Below, piece after piece: positions 7,575-16,268 of a stretch of 64,000 bases of DNA. Both the position numbers and the translations under genes were made by a program. Numbering within the stretch: position 1 is the first letter of the stretch; each line of letters starts with the position of its first letter. The stretch comes from Paenibacillus sp. JJ-223 (lineage in GTDB: Bacteria; Bacillota; Bacilli; Paenibacillales; Paenibacillaceae). The notes below the pieces were generated by a model, which ran no database searches, was not told where the DNA came from, and saw only the letters and a program-made list of their open reading frames with translations. Where the stretch lies: the NCBI RefSeq assembly GCF_927798175.1, contig NZ_CAKMMP010000003.1, forward strand, positions 310,001 to 374,000. The letters run 5' to 3'.

Positions 7575-8657
7575 ATGTCGGGAAGGATCAAACAAGGAAT
7601 GTTCATTAGTTTAATGGCTGTAATGGTTTTTGTGCTTGCAGCCTGCTCCAGCAATAATGGCAGCAGCGATGCTGAAAGCAGCAGCTCACAGCAAGCATTG
7701 ACGAATAGCTCTGCAAAAGCTGCAGCGGATGAGGAAAAAACGAGCGGGAATGGTTCGGATGCGGCCCAAACAGCGTACCCGCTAACCGTTTCAAACTATA
7801 AAACAGAAAACGGTGCATGGGTGGCCAACGAACAAACTTTTGACAAGGCACCCGAACGAGTTGTTGCGAATACGCAAGGTGCTGCCGAACTGTTGATTCG
7901 CCTCGGTTTGACCGACAAGATTGTCGGCGTGGCAGCGCTGTTCGGTAGTGTCCCTGAAGACATTGCTGAGGAGTTTAAGAAAATCCCTGTATTGGCTGAT
8001 AGTTATGTTGGCAAGGAAGTAACGATCGGCGCTTCCCCCGATCTGGTCATGGGACGTGGCGGATTGTTTGAGGATGCCGACTGGGGCGTTGGCACGGTAA
8101 GCAGCTTGAATGAAATGGGTATCAAAACGTATGTGCAGCGGACCAGCGTGACGGATGCATCGCTAGATAGTCTATATGAGGATATTGCTCAGCTAGGCGA
8201 AATCTTTAACGTACAGGCAAATGCAGCAGCATATGTTGAGAAGCTTAAAGTTCGCGAGAATGCACTCAAAGCGAGAGCAAGCGCCGAACCGATCAACTAT
8301 GCATCTTTCTTTGATAATGGGGATGGAACCATCGGCATTTACAATGGAAACGGAGATACGTTTATTGAGAGTGCGATGTCATTAATAAATATGCATAATA
8401 TGCTTATTAACGAAACAGGTACGCTCAGCTTGGAGAAATTAATCGAAATTAATCCGGATGTCATGATTATTTCTAAATATGCCGGTGGCATCGACCCGCA
8501 GCAAACGATTGAAAAACTGTTAGCCAACAAGCAGGTACAAAGCGTTAATGCAGTCAAAAACAAGAAAATTTACGTTATTGATTTCAACAATTTCTGGGGC
8601 TATGGAGATTCCATCTTCACCGGAGTTGAAACGCTTGCCGATGATATGGGCTTGTAA
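7575..8657 (+). CDS. Iron-siderophore ABC transporter substrate-binding lipoprotein
   Basis: A 360-residue FecB/FhuD-type (class III, TroA fold) binding protein, expected to deliver a ferric siderophore to a membrane permease. A signal peptide ends in the lipobox LAAC (Cys24), followed by a Ser/Asn-rich linker to about residue 65. The two lobes joined by a long helix are visible from APERVVANTQGAAELLIRLG and KIPVLADSYVGKEVTIGASPDLVMGRG to IYVIDFNNFWGYG. RBS AGAGGAGAGG precedes the ATG. The Fur box upstream indicates repression by iron. No permease or ATPase gene is adjacent, so it either serves a transporter encoded elsewhere or is an orphan receptor. A terminator follows. Confidence 0.93.
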   Translation: MSGRIKQGMFISLMAVMVFVLAACSSNNGSSDAESSSSQQALTNSSAKAAADEEKTSGNGSDAAQTAYPLTVSNYKTENGAWVANEQTFDKAPERVVANTQGAAELLIRLGLTDKIVGVAALFGSVPEDIAEEFKKIPVLADSYVGKEVTIGASPDLVMGRGGLFEDADWGVGTVSSLNEMGIKTYVQRTSVTDASLDSLYEDIAQLGEIFNVQANAAAYVEKLKVRENALKARASAEPINYASFFDNGDGTIGIYNGNGDTFIESAMSLINMHNMLINETGTLSLEKLIEINPDVMIISKYAGGIDPQQTIEKLLANKQVQSVNAVKNKKIYVIDFNNFWGYGDSIFTGVETLADDMGL

Positions 8658-8694
8658 TGAATTGGATATCATTTATTTGGGTTAACGCCCAAGC

Positions 8695-8725
8695 AGGAGC
8701 CAACTTTATGCGTCGGCTCCTTTTC
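8695..8725 (+). terminator. Rho-independent terminator after the siderophore-binding gene
   Basis: AGGAGCC (8695-8701) pairs with GGCTCCT (8715-8721), followed by TTTT. It separates this gene from the convergent flippase gene. Confidence 0.8.
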
Positions 8726-8744
8726 ATTTGGTTCATCCTATGGT

Positions 8745-10214
8745 TCATCCTAACGGTTTAACCATTTGCAGCAAAACGAGGAGGCAGACACCATACAATA
8801 CCATTGCTGTTACTTCCCCGGGAGTACCCGGGAAAAAGGTATGTGCGGCCATCCGGGACGAATAGCCCAGCGGTATGCCGATGAATAATATGACGAAGCC
8901 CCATACAGCCATTTTGCTCCAGAATGTGCATTTCAGCAGCCTTCTGAGCGCAAAGACATTGGCTGAGAGGACGATCAGCTCCATAAGCAGAATGCCAACC
9001 ACGGCTCCGTTCAAATGCAGGTAGGGAATAAGTATGTAGTGGCAGCATACGGCAAAAGCGATGCTGACTGCTGTGCTGATGAACGTGATTTTTCTTCGGT
9101 CCTGAGCCCATAGAATGCTGGTCGTGATTTCTCTTAGGCCGACAATTAACGGGATTGGGGACAGCCATTGGATCAACTGGGCGGCATCCGTAGAATTAAA
9201 CAATAACAATGAAAGCTCTCTTGAATATATCCAAAAAAAGAGGCTGGATACCAAGCCCCAATTCCATGCATATCGGATGGCTTTGAAACTGTATGCCTGA
9301 AAGAGGTTTTCCTGTTGTTTTTCCCAGCTTGCCGAAAGTTTCATGGTCATAGTATGGGAGATCGCCGCTGTAACAATAGTCGGCATATAAGCGACAAGAA
9401 GGGCCATACCTGTCAGCAAACCAAAAAGGGCGGTAGCTTGGTTGACGGAATACCCGGCGCTCTGAAGCCTTGCAGGTATAATAATGGCATCGATCATGTC
9501 TGAAAACGGTATGAGCAGACGTGTCAGACAAATCGCGAAAGAACTCTGAAGGAACCATTTTTTATCCGTCCCCGACGGGGAGAACGGAGAGCCGATTTCA
9601 GCAGTATTCCTTGCAGTAAAGGCAAGCAGAATGACAAAAGCGGCAATTCCCCCCAATGTCGTCCCCATCATACTCATCCCGCCGGCATAGTGCGCACCTT
9701 TAGGTAACAGGAGAAAGCATAACGTTAACATCATTGCTATTCTGACCAACTGCTCAGCTACCTCGGAAAAGGCTACCGCTTGATAATGTTCCAGACCCTG
9801 GAGATATCCCCGCAGCAGGGCAAGGGGCGGAACAACAACAAAAGCTGGCGCCAATGCGCGAATAAAAAAGTAGCTGTCTGCGCTTCCCATAACATGCGAA
9901 AGCTCTGCTGTAAACGCAAGGGTCAGCAAGAAGGCGAGGGCTCCGCCGATCATAAGCAGAACCGCCAGCCGCTTAAACCATGTCCATCCTTGATGTTTCG
10001 TTCTGGCAGTGTATAACGCTAGCGATGTAGGGAAGCCGCCTGTGATCAGCATAAGCACAAATCCGAAATAAGCATAAGCAATCTGAAAGAGGCCGATCCC
10101 TTCGGCACCGATCATCCGTGTTAACGCTACTCTGCCTGTAAACCCTATGGCTTTGGTCAACGCGATGGCGCCAAGCCGCATTCCCGTTTGCATCATGAGC
10201 GACGACTTGTCCAT
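8745..10214 (-). CDS. SpoVB-like polysaccharide/lipid flippase (MOP superfamily)
   Basis: A 489-residue integral membrane protein with about fourteen hydrophobic helices, of the polysaccharide-transport/MVF-SpoVB branch of the MOP exporters. The N-terminus (TKAIGFTGRVALTRMIGAEG) and the RGYLQGLEHY motif after helix 4 match the SpoVB/YkvU/MurJ-like group, which flips lipid-linked wall or cortex precursors. In B. subtilis SpoVB is needed for the spore cortex and YkvU is a paralogue; which of these this protein corresponds to cannot be decided. GGAGG lies 12 bases before the ATG. It lies 80 bases downstream of the amidase-domain gene on the same strand. Confidence 0.87.
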   Translation of the reverse strand: MDKSSLMMQTGMRLGAIALTKAIGFTGRVALTRMIGAEGIGLFQIAYAYFGFVLMLITGGFPTSLALYTARTKHQGWTWFKRLAVLLMIGGALAFLLTLAFTAELSHVMGSADSYFFIRALAPAFVVVPPLALLRGYLQGLEHYQAVAFSEVAEQLVRIAMMLTLCFLLLPKGAHYAGGMSMMGTTLGGIAAFVILLAFTARNTAEIGSPFSPSGTDKKWFLQSSFAICLTRLLIPFSDMIDAIIIPARLQSAGYSVNQATALFGLLTGMALLVAYMPTIVTAAISHTMTMKLSASWEKQQENLFQAYSFKAIRYAWNWGLVSSLFFWIYSRELSLLLFNSTDAAQLIQWLSPIPLIVGLREITTSILWAQDRRKITFISTAVSIAFAVCCHYILIPYLHLNGAVVGILLMELIVLSANVFALRRLLKCTFWSKMAVWGFVILFIGIPLGYSSRMAAHTFFPGTPGEVTAMVLYGVCLLVLLQMVKPLG

Positions 10215-10294
10215 TGCTCTGGTCCTCCTGTTCTAACTTGTCCGTTCAAATATATGAACTTTATGAACAAGTAAGAACATAGGGAATGCGTCAC

Positions 10295-11416
10295 CTAGTC
10301 CCGAATATGAATGAACAGATACTGGGTTTCGTCATCCCATCCCAGATCAAAGGGAGCCTTGTATCGGTCGGCCGTATGCGAGTTAACGAGCGGATAGCCG
10401 TGATCGTCAAAGCCGGTGACGATCGAGAAATGATCCACATCGTTGTGCATAACGTGGGCAATCAAATCACCTGAAACCAGCTCACCGATGGCTCCGTATG
10501 GACGCTTGTCTGTTCGCTGTGTAAGATCACCGAAATGCCCTCTGGCGATAACCGTTCCATACCCGCTGTTTAGAAGAAAATGCTTGAATGAATCGGTTTG
10601 CACCCAGGTACGGGTACCTCCATTCGGATAATGATATCTCCATGGTCCCCTCATCTTTAAGCCGCCTCCTTCTTCGGGATCACCCAAAGCCTGGGATGCA
10701 AAGTTGGTGCAGTCTCCACCCAAATGATTATAATTTTTATATTTCCGGTTATATTTTCCTTCGTTTCCGGCTCCCCATGCCAAGCCGGCATACTTATTCG
10801 CATAGTCGACTGCACGTTGGCGATTATACTGTTTGCCTGAAGGGATGCTCCGGTCGGATGGAGAGGGTGGTAACACGCCTGCAGGAATTTTCTTGGGGTT
10901 TTCCTCCAATGGATCAAGAAACCATTCCTTGGCCACAACCCAGCGGTTGTCTTTTTTGGTCAGCGTCATTACATGCCAAGTCCCCAGACCAAACCAATTC
11001 ATCTTGGAAGGAGTATCATGATACGTATATGCGATTTGTTGTGAATGTCCCAAAGTTAATTTGACTTGGTTGCCCGTAAATTTCATCCTGCCAATCCGAA
11101 CCTTCGATTGCGCATCGACGACGGCCATGCTGCGGTGGTCGGCCCAAGCATGCAAATAGGTGGCTCTGATTTTCTGAATGTTGAGGGCGTGCCGTCCAGA
11201 ACTGGAACCGAGGTCGTAATCCTTCTCCAGTTTGACGCTTGTTCCGGCCAGATGCTTGGAACGCGTGTGAAAAAGATCGTTCAGGAACACTTCTACTTCT
11301 TTTGTCTCCATGTCGGATGCATCTTGGGCATTTGCGGACGACGGGTAGTCTGCAAATGAAAAAGATGTTGAGATCAACAACATGGCAATCCAACCAATGA
11401 TGTGACGTAACTGCAT
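10295..11416 (-). CDS. Secreted amidase-domain protein (papain-like fold, Amidase_6)
   Basis: A 373-residue exported protein: signal peptide (about residues 1-29), an NTF2-like or unassigned N-terminal half (TRSKHLAGTSVKLEKDY to about residue 180), and a C-terminal putative amidase domain of about 160 residues. The domain begins YNRQRAVDYANKYA and carries the nucleophile region GGDCTNFASQAL and the histidine region VDHFSIVTGF, as in the Amidase_6 family of secreted, probably peptidoglycan- or peptide-cleaving cysteine hydrolases. It starts 23 bases after the sortase stop, with GGGAG ahead of the ATG, so it is in the sortase transcript. It has no sorting signal of its own. Substrate unknown. 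Confidence 0.85.
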   Translation of the reverse strand: MQLRHIIGWIAMLLISTSFSFADYPSSANAQDASDMETKEVEVFLNDLFHTRSKHLAGTSVKLEKDYDLGSSSGRHALNIQKIRATYLHAWADHRSMAVVDAQSKVRIGRMKFTGNQVKLTLGHSQQIAYTYHDTPSKMNWFGLGTWHVMTLTKKDNRWVVAKEWFLDPLEENPKKIPAGVLPPSPSDRSIPSGKQYNRQRAVDYANKYAGLAWGAGNEGKYNRKYKNYNHLGGDCTNFASQALGDPEEGGGLKMRGPWRYHYPNGGTRTWVQTDSFKHFLLNSGYGTVIARGHFGDLTQRTDKRPYGAIGELVSGDLIAHVMHNDVDHFSIVTGFDDHGYPLVNSHTADRYKAPFDLGWDDETQYLFIHIRD

Positions 11417-11439
11417 TTGCCTGCTCCCTTTTCCATAAA

Positions 11440-12051
11440 TTATTGGATCAGCCGCGTATAAACAATCAAGCGCTGTTCATGCTCTTTTTTGGCACGGTTG
11501 TATATCCCGGTACAAGTAATCAGGTTTAAACGAAAGTCGGACGTTTCACCAAAAATCCGATCCAAGGGAGCTTCATCCGTAAAATAGGATTCAACGGATT
11601 CCACTTGATATACCAGAGAACGATTGCTTTCATCAAACAAAAGCACAAAAGCGCCGGGTTTCAGTTTTTTGAGCGGATAGAAGACGCCTGGACCTTTATA
11701 ATCATCCACATGTCCGGAAATTAACGCATTGCCTGCTTCTCCTGGCAGCACGCCTCCAGCAAAATATCCGGCAATCTCGCTTGATTTGGGAACACCGAGC
11801 CGGCCGTCTTTTTGAACGTCGACAGGAACGACTGGTGCACTAAGGTTAACCGAGGGGATACACAATCGTACAGGTTTAAGTGCAGACCATGATGTAGAAT
11901 CCATGTTTTCTTGCTCATGATCGGGATCAGGCTTTGCTTGAAATGCTTCATGGTGAGCCTGAAATTGGCCCTGGCTTGTTGACCATAACCCAATGCTAAG
12001 GCTAAGACAAATCACGAGAAACAGAAACCATAAAAGATATCGTTTTGTCAT
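11440..12051 (-). CDS. Class F sortase
   Basis: A 203-residue transpeptidase predicted to sit in the membrane by an N-terminal helix (residues 5-24) with its catalytic domain outside. The catalytic triad is visible: His114 in ISGHVDDYKG, Cys180 in LNLITCTG and Arg194 in EQRLIVYTR. The size and the pattern SGHVD...GVFYPLKKLKPG are those of class F (and the related D/E) sortases. Two ATGs upstream (12087, 12060) lack a usable ribosome site; GAGG nine bases before 12051 favours MTKRYLL. It sits between a small secreted protein ending in LPKSG and six more residues, the probable substrate, and an amidase-domain protein, all one transcription unit. Confidence 0.9.
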   Translation of the reverse strand: MTKRYLLWFLFLVICLSLSIGLWSTSQGQFQAHHEAFQAKPDPDHEQENMDSTSWSALKPVRLCIPSVNLSAPVVPVDVQKDGRLGVPKSSEIAGYFAGGVLPGEAGNALISGHVDDYKGPGVFYPLKKLKPGAFVLLFDESNRSLVYQVESVESYFTDEAPLDRIFGETSDFRLNLITCTGIYNRAKKEHEQRLIVYTRLIQ

Positions 12052-12117
12052 TGTTCCCATCCTCAATGTTTGAAAGGACAAAGGCAAAATGGATTCCCTT
12101 TGTCCTTTCGTCGGCTG

Positions 12118-12414
12118 TTACTCGCTTACTCCGCCGTAACCGGATTTCGGAAGTGCATGTGGCTTAACGCTTTTTGCACGCAGTTTGTGTTCCTCTTTAA
12201 CGCTTTTCGAATGCAGCTTATGCTCTCCGCCAGCCGATTTCTGATGCAGCTTGTGTGCTTTTTCGTGCGCTTTTGTTTTCATTTTGTGCTCTGTCTTGTG
12301 CAGCTTATGCTCTGCTTTGTGCGTTGCTTCAGGGACTGTATAAGCTGAAGCGGAAGCAGCAGTGGCAGCAAACAACATACAAGCAGCAATCGCCGTAATG
12401 CTTGATTTTTTCAT
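12118..12414 (-). CDS. Small secreted His/Lys-rich repeat protein with C-terminal LPKSG motif
   Basis: 98 residues. A clear signal peptide (residues 1-24, ending ASASA) is followed by a helical, strongly charged region with repeats of the type EHKLHxKS (residues 35-38, 42-44, 53-60, 64-71, 75-82) and the C-terminus HALPKSGYGGVSE. LPKSG (88-92) has the LPxTG-like form of a sortase motif, but only six polar residues follow; the hydrophobic helix and positive tail of normal sorted proteins are missing. GAGGAGG precedes the start. The sortase gene follows by 66 bases. The many His and Lys suggest metal or polyanion binding, which is inference. Confidence 0.85.
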   Translation of the reverse strand: MKKSSITAIAACMLFAATAASASAYTVPEATHKAEHKLHKTEHKMKTKAHEKAHKLHQKSAGGEHKLHSKSVKEEHKLRAKSVKPHALPKSGYGGVSE

Positions 12415-12597
12415 GGATTTTTCCTCCTCGGAATTAGCGGAATTGGGTTGCGTGTTTACTGTTGCCTGTTGTGACGGGATTTATTTAATATTTTTTTGCA
12501 TAACTTCTCAAAAAATTCCAAAGGAAAAGTAGCGCTCATTTCAATAAATCGCTTTACAAATCGAAACGGTAAAAGCAGCAAACGGTTAGTGTTACCC

Positions 12598-12651
12598 ATA
12601 AAAAATTAGAATCCCCTCCTCCGATAACCATCTTATCGGAGGAGGGGATTC
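12598..12651 (-). terminator. Strong terminator at the end of the five-gene unknown cluster
   Basis: A perfect 19-bp stem (12609-12627 with 12633-12651) around a 5-base loop; on the minus strand it is followed by TAATTTTTTA. It lies 20 bases after the stop codon at 12671 and defines the end of the long minus-strand operon. Confidence 0.95.
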
Positions 12652-12670
12652 TTGATACCAAACGGTTTCT

Positions 12671-15600
12671 TTATTGGGATTCTGAGTCAGGTGATTCCCC
12701 CAATTTTAATTTCAGCCAGCCTTCTACTGCACGAAATGGAGGTGGAACCAGAAAGGCATTTCCATTGGATGGATGGAGATTCGAAGTTTCGACCCATGCC
12801 CCATCCTCTCCGGGCGTGATAAATTCCCATTCCCGGTTAGGCAGCTGCGTCAACGGCATAACATAGCTTTCTCCTCCGGCCAGCAGCGGACCTAAATAAA
12901 AGGTCAGATAAAGCCTGTTTAAAGCAGCTTCGATCCGATCCGGCGGAAGGCGGTGTTCAGCGACTGGCAGCATGCCGCTTATGAGATGTATCGTTGCATA
13001 AGGGTCCATAATCAGGGACAAGGCCGTCCCGTCCGTACGGTCGCCAGCGGGAACATCGACCCGATGATTATGCCTGAAATAATCGGAGGTGTACCCTGTA
13101 TCGGCAAAAGCGCTGTTGAACTGCTTATAACCAGTCTGGTCGTCACGAACAAAAAAGCCGATCATACCATCCCCCGTATGATGGGTTTCGCCAATCCATA
13201 ACGGCATCTTAAACTGACTAATGGAGATATCCGGAGGGGAATCCGGGCCCTTGAAGGTTTCAAAAAATTTATAAGCCGCAGGCGGCCCGGCCTGCACCAG
13301 CTTGACATGTGCCTTCACCAATGCCAGCGGTTTTCCGGCATATTGGCTTAAACCGGTTGAGCCTGTGGACTCGGGCTGATGAATCTCCCACATGGCCGAG
13401 TCGACCAGGTCAAGAAACGGGGTGAGCACATCCTCTTTATGTTCACGGCTTCGGCGCAGAAACTCACTTAAGAAAGCCTTCAAATCCGGATTTATTCCAT
13501 CGGGCAGTTCTGCAGATCCTCCTCCCGACGGCTCTCTCTCCGGTGTGCCCGGCGCATTTCTCCAATGGACCCGATCTCCGTCGTAGGCCGTCACGATCAG
13601 GCTTCCAAGCATATAGCCGTCCTCATCGTAAATCAACAAGCTTTGATCCATATAATTCGGAATCATCCAGCCGCAAATGGGGGAATCCGGAAGATTAAAG
13701 TCGCAGTTTTCTCCGCTGCGGCCCTGAATCCAGTTAAAATCCAGCCGGGTGGGCTGCATAAAGCGCGGAGGAAGCATCATGTACTGTCCAATCGGGAAAG
13801 GCAGCATTCTCATATTTTCAGCGATGGCATATTGGCTGCATTGAACCTCCTGGAATTGACCGAAGGTATCGATCAGTCTGAGTTTATCCAGTTTACACCA
13901 ACCTCCCCTTAAAGGAGAAAAGAACGTATTGAACAGCGGCTTTTCTACGGCAAACTCTCCTAATGCCTCCCTGACCCGGGCTGCCAACTCCGCACTTCCA
14001 ATATTAAACACCATGACAGGGAAACGCAGCGCAAGCTGACTCATTAAAAATCGTTCATTAAAGCCTTCCAGGGTCTGAGAGAGATAGTCCAACTGGGTCA
14101 GGTCCCCAAATTTCTGCGTTTCCTCTGCGCCCAATTGCTTGAGCGTCATCGCATAAAGCTGCTCCGCGATATGAGGGGTCAAAAAAATGCTGCCCTCGAT
14201 CACCACAGACTCATGGGTATCCGGTTCCGAATTGTGATATACATAGTCCGTGCCTTGAAAATTCCAGTGATCCAGCTGCGGGTGACTGCTGACAAGTTTT
14301 TTGTCCGGATAGTAGAGGGCCCGCCAGCTAAGGATCACAGGATTCCAAGGTTCACTCCATACATTTAAAAACAGCGGGTCGGGCAGCTGCTGCCCTTTAT
14401 CCAAAATGCCTCTTTTCGTAATGTCCTCCAGTGCCTGATTAAAGACTTTTAGCAAATCGTCATATTCATTTTCCGACAACGGCAAGAGATCCAGCTGCTG
14501 CGCAATGACATTAACCAAGAGATCCGCGCAGTTCGATGTAAACAGTACCGCCTCAAGCAGCAGCTCAGGATAATTTCCTTTAACCTGCTTCTGGGCAAGC
14601 AGCTGATCGGTATGACAGGATACCGAATAGGCGTTTTCTCTGAATTTAAAGTCAATCGTAAAGGAGCGGATCGTCTCTCCAAGCAGTCTGCATTTTAAAA
14701 GCTCTCCCTGGGATCCGTTTGAATCAAAGAGATTTCCCCGGCTTGCGCCCGAGAGAAGAAGAACCGGCGAATTCGGCTCGTAGAACCGGTGGTCCGCCGT
14801 TTGTTCCAGATCATAGAAGCTGTGAATAGAACCGACCAGCTGTTGTTCAAGGATCTTGAGGTGTTCCGCGAGCTGCTCCAAACCGGACTCCGTAAGGCCC
14901 AGCGCCTGGATTTCCTTTGCCAGTGCCTCCTCATATTCCCTCATATTTATTCTTGCCTGGTCATTTCCTAACGGTTCGACGGTGTAGGCTGTAATGATAT
15001 ATTTGCACCAAAGATCATAGATGAACGATCGTTTTGCATCGGCTTCAAATCGCTGCTTATAAAGCTCATCAAGCCCCTGCTGCAAGCTCCTAAACAAACG
15101 CTCCTCGTCAGGGGTGAGTTCCGGCAGCTCCTGATGATCACTGTCGCTGTTGCTGATTTTGCTCTGAAGTGAGTAACTGTTCTGTTCCGCAACGATTTGA
15201 AACCGTTTTTTATGGTCCATATAGTCTGCCTGATAAATCCCGTCCAGGTTCATCAGCTTATGACTTTGATCATTTAGTAACACCCGCATTAAGCGCTCGT
15301 TCGATAAATGATGTGCCGCATTTAAAGCGGCAACCGCTTCAACGGATGAATTGCCAACGGCCAGTTTGGGCATCGGAAGATTGCGGATGAAGTGGCCGTT
15401 ATAATCCTGTTCGTCATCCCCCCAAAGAAGGCCGGTTACAACTCCGTGCAGCACCGGATAGGCGGGATAAACCAGACCCTCCGGGGGGGTCCAGCCGAAC
15501 CGGTACCTGCAAATTTCCTCCGATTCGATCAAAGCCGGCTGATTTTGATAATAACCCCGTATCACGTAGCTCACTCTGATATTTTTAAGACGATTCCCAA

Positions 15601-16216
15601 ATTTGTCATCCGCCAATAAATCATCATAAAAGCCGAATACATTGACATGATACGGATACATGACAGAGAAAGCGGGATTACCCGGCCCAAGCGCGTGAAG
15701 ATCTTGAAGTCTCTCCAAAGGCTCATTCACGTTCGTGTCGATCGGAAAGGACCGGCCCAGGATCCGGTATGGAAAATCGGGATCATCAAGCTTGGGAAAC
15801 GTCAAGCTGTCTTCATTCCAGAAAACCGGGCCTTTTTCTTTTTCCATCGCATCGCTTTCCACAATCCAGTGTTTGCAGGATACCCGATCGGGTTGCTTTT
15901 TCGATGACCACAGCCGGGAGACGATCCACCGGTTAGGCACTCTTGGATATTCGGGCTCAAGCTCTTCGTGGGTTTGATATCCCTGTCTCAGGCCCTCAGG
16001 CAAAATCCAGCTCAGATGGATTCCTGGCTTTTCCTGGTTCTTTTCACTCATCATCGGAGCGGGAACCTGATCTCCCAGCGGATCTCTGCCGATTTTGGAG
16101 AAATTATCGGTGATATCGGCAAAAACGGTGGGCGACGGAGTTGTTCCGACCATCATCGCCTGGACCTTGATTGGAACGCACAATGTGTTATTTTTAGGTA
16201 AACGTGGGATTTCCAT
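12671..16216 (-). CDS. Very large protein of unknown function (1181 residues), last gene of the cluster
   Basis: No signal peptide, membrane helix or catalytic motif is evident. The sequence is a continuous mosaic of short conserved-looking aromatic motifs: PGIHLSWILPEGLRQG and VPNRWIVSRLW in the first 120 residues, LAVGNSSVEAVAALNAA near 300, VWSEPWNPVILSWRALYYP near 640, SQTLEGFNERFLMSQ near 745, and CGWMIPNYMDQSLLIYDEDG near 900. I recall similar unnamed proteins (HLHWALP...VPNRWLV) from actinobacteria, cyanobacteria and fungi, but no function. GAGGTG seven bases before the ATG at 16216 decides the start over 16237. It is separated by 52 bases from the previous gene. Size and motif spacing suggest a structural or scaffold protein; this is inference. 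Confidence 0.85.
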   Translation of the reverse strand: MEIPRLPKNNTLCVPIKVQAMMVGTTPSPTVFADITDNFSKIGRDPLGDQVPAPMMSEKNQEKPGIHLSWILPEGLRQGYQTHEELEPEYPRVPNRWIVSRLWSSKKQPDRVSCKHWIVESDAMEKEKGPVFWNEDSLTFPKLDDPDFPYRILGRSFPIDTNVNEPLERLQDLHALGPGNPAFSVMYPYHVNVFGFYDDLLADDKFGNRLKNIRVSYVIRGYYQNQPALIESEEICRYRFGWTPPEGLVYPAYPVLHGVVTGLLWGDDEQDYNGHFIRNLPMPKLAVGNSSVEAVAALNAAHHLSNERLMRVLLNDQSHKLMNLDGIYQADYMDHKKRFQIVAEQNSYSLQSKISNSDSDHQELPELTPDEERLFRSLQQGLDELYKQRFEADAKRSFIYDLWCKYIITAYTVEPLGNDQARINMREYEEALAKEIQALGLTESGLEQLAEHLKILEQQLVGSIHSFYDLEQTADHRFYEPNSPVLLLSGASRGNLFDSNGSQGELLKCRLLGETIRSFTIDFKFRENAYSVSCHTDQLLAQKQVKGNYPELLLEAVLFTSNCADLLVNVIAQQLDLLPLSENEYDDLLKVFNQALEDITKRGILDKGQQLPDPLFLNVWSEPWNPVILSWRALYYPDKKLVSSHPQLDHWNFQGTDYVYHNSEPDTHESVVIEGSIFLTPHIAEQLYAMTLKQLGAEETQKFGDLTQLDYLSQTLEGFNERFLMSQLALRFPVMVFNIGSAELAARVREALGEFAVEKPLFNTFFSPLRGGWCKLDKLRLIDTFGQFQEVQCSQYAIAENMRMLPFPIGQYMMLPPRFMQPTRLDFNWIQGRSGENCDFNLPDSPICGWMIPNYMDQSLLIYDEDGYMLGSLIVTAYDGDRVHWRNAPGTPEREPSGGGSAELPDGINPDLKAFLSEFLRRSREHKEDVLTPFLDLVDSAMWEIHQPESTGSTGLSQYAGKPLALVKAHVKLVQAGPPAAYKFFETFKGPDSPPDISISQFKMPLWIGETHHTGDGMIGFFVRDDQTGYKQFNSAFADTGYTSDYFRHNHRVDVPAGDRTDGTALSLIMDPYATIHLISGMLPVAEHRLPPDRIEAALNRLYLTFYLGPLLAGGESYVMPLTQLPNREWEFITPGEDGAWVETSNLHPSNGNAFLVPPPFRAVEGWLKLKLGESPDSESQ

Positions 16217-16268
16217 TCCCTTACACCTCGCCCTCATTCCATGTTCAACACCGCGAAAGTTATTCGTT

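Noticed and set aside
12070..12348. Plus-strand frame opposite the His/Lys-rich protein gene
   Set aside because: Artefact of the repetitive codons; a Cys/Phe-rich translation without ribosome site.
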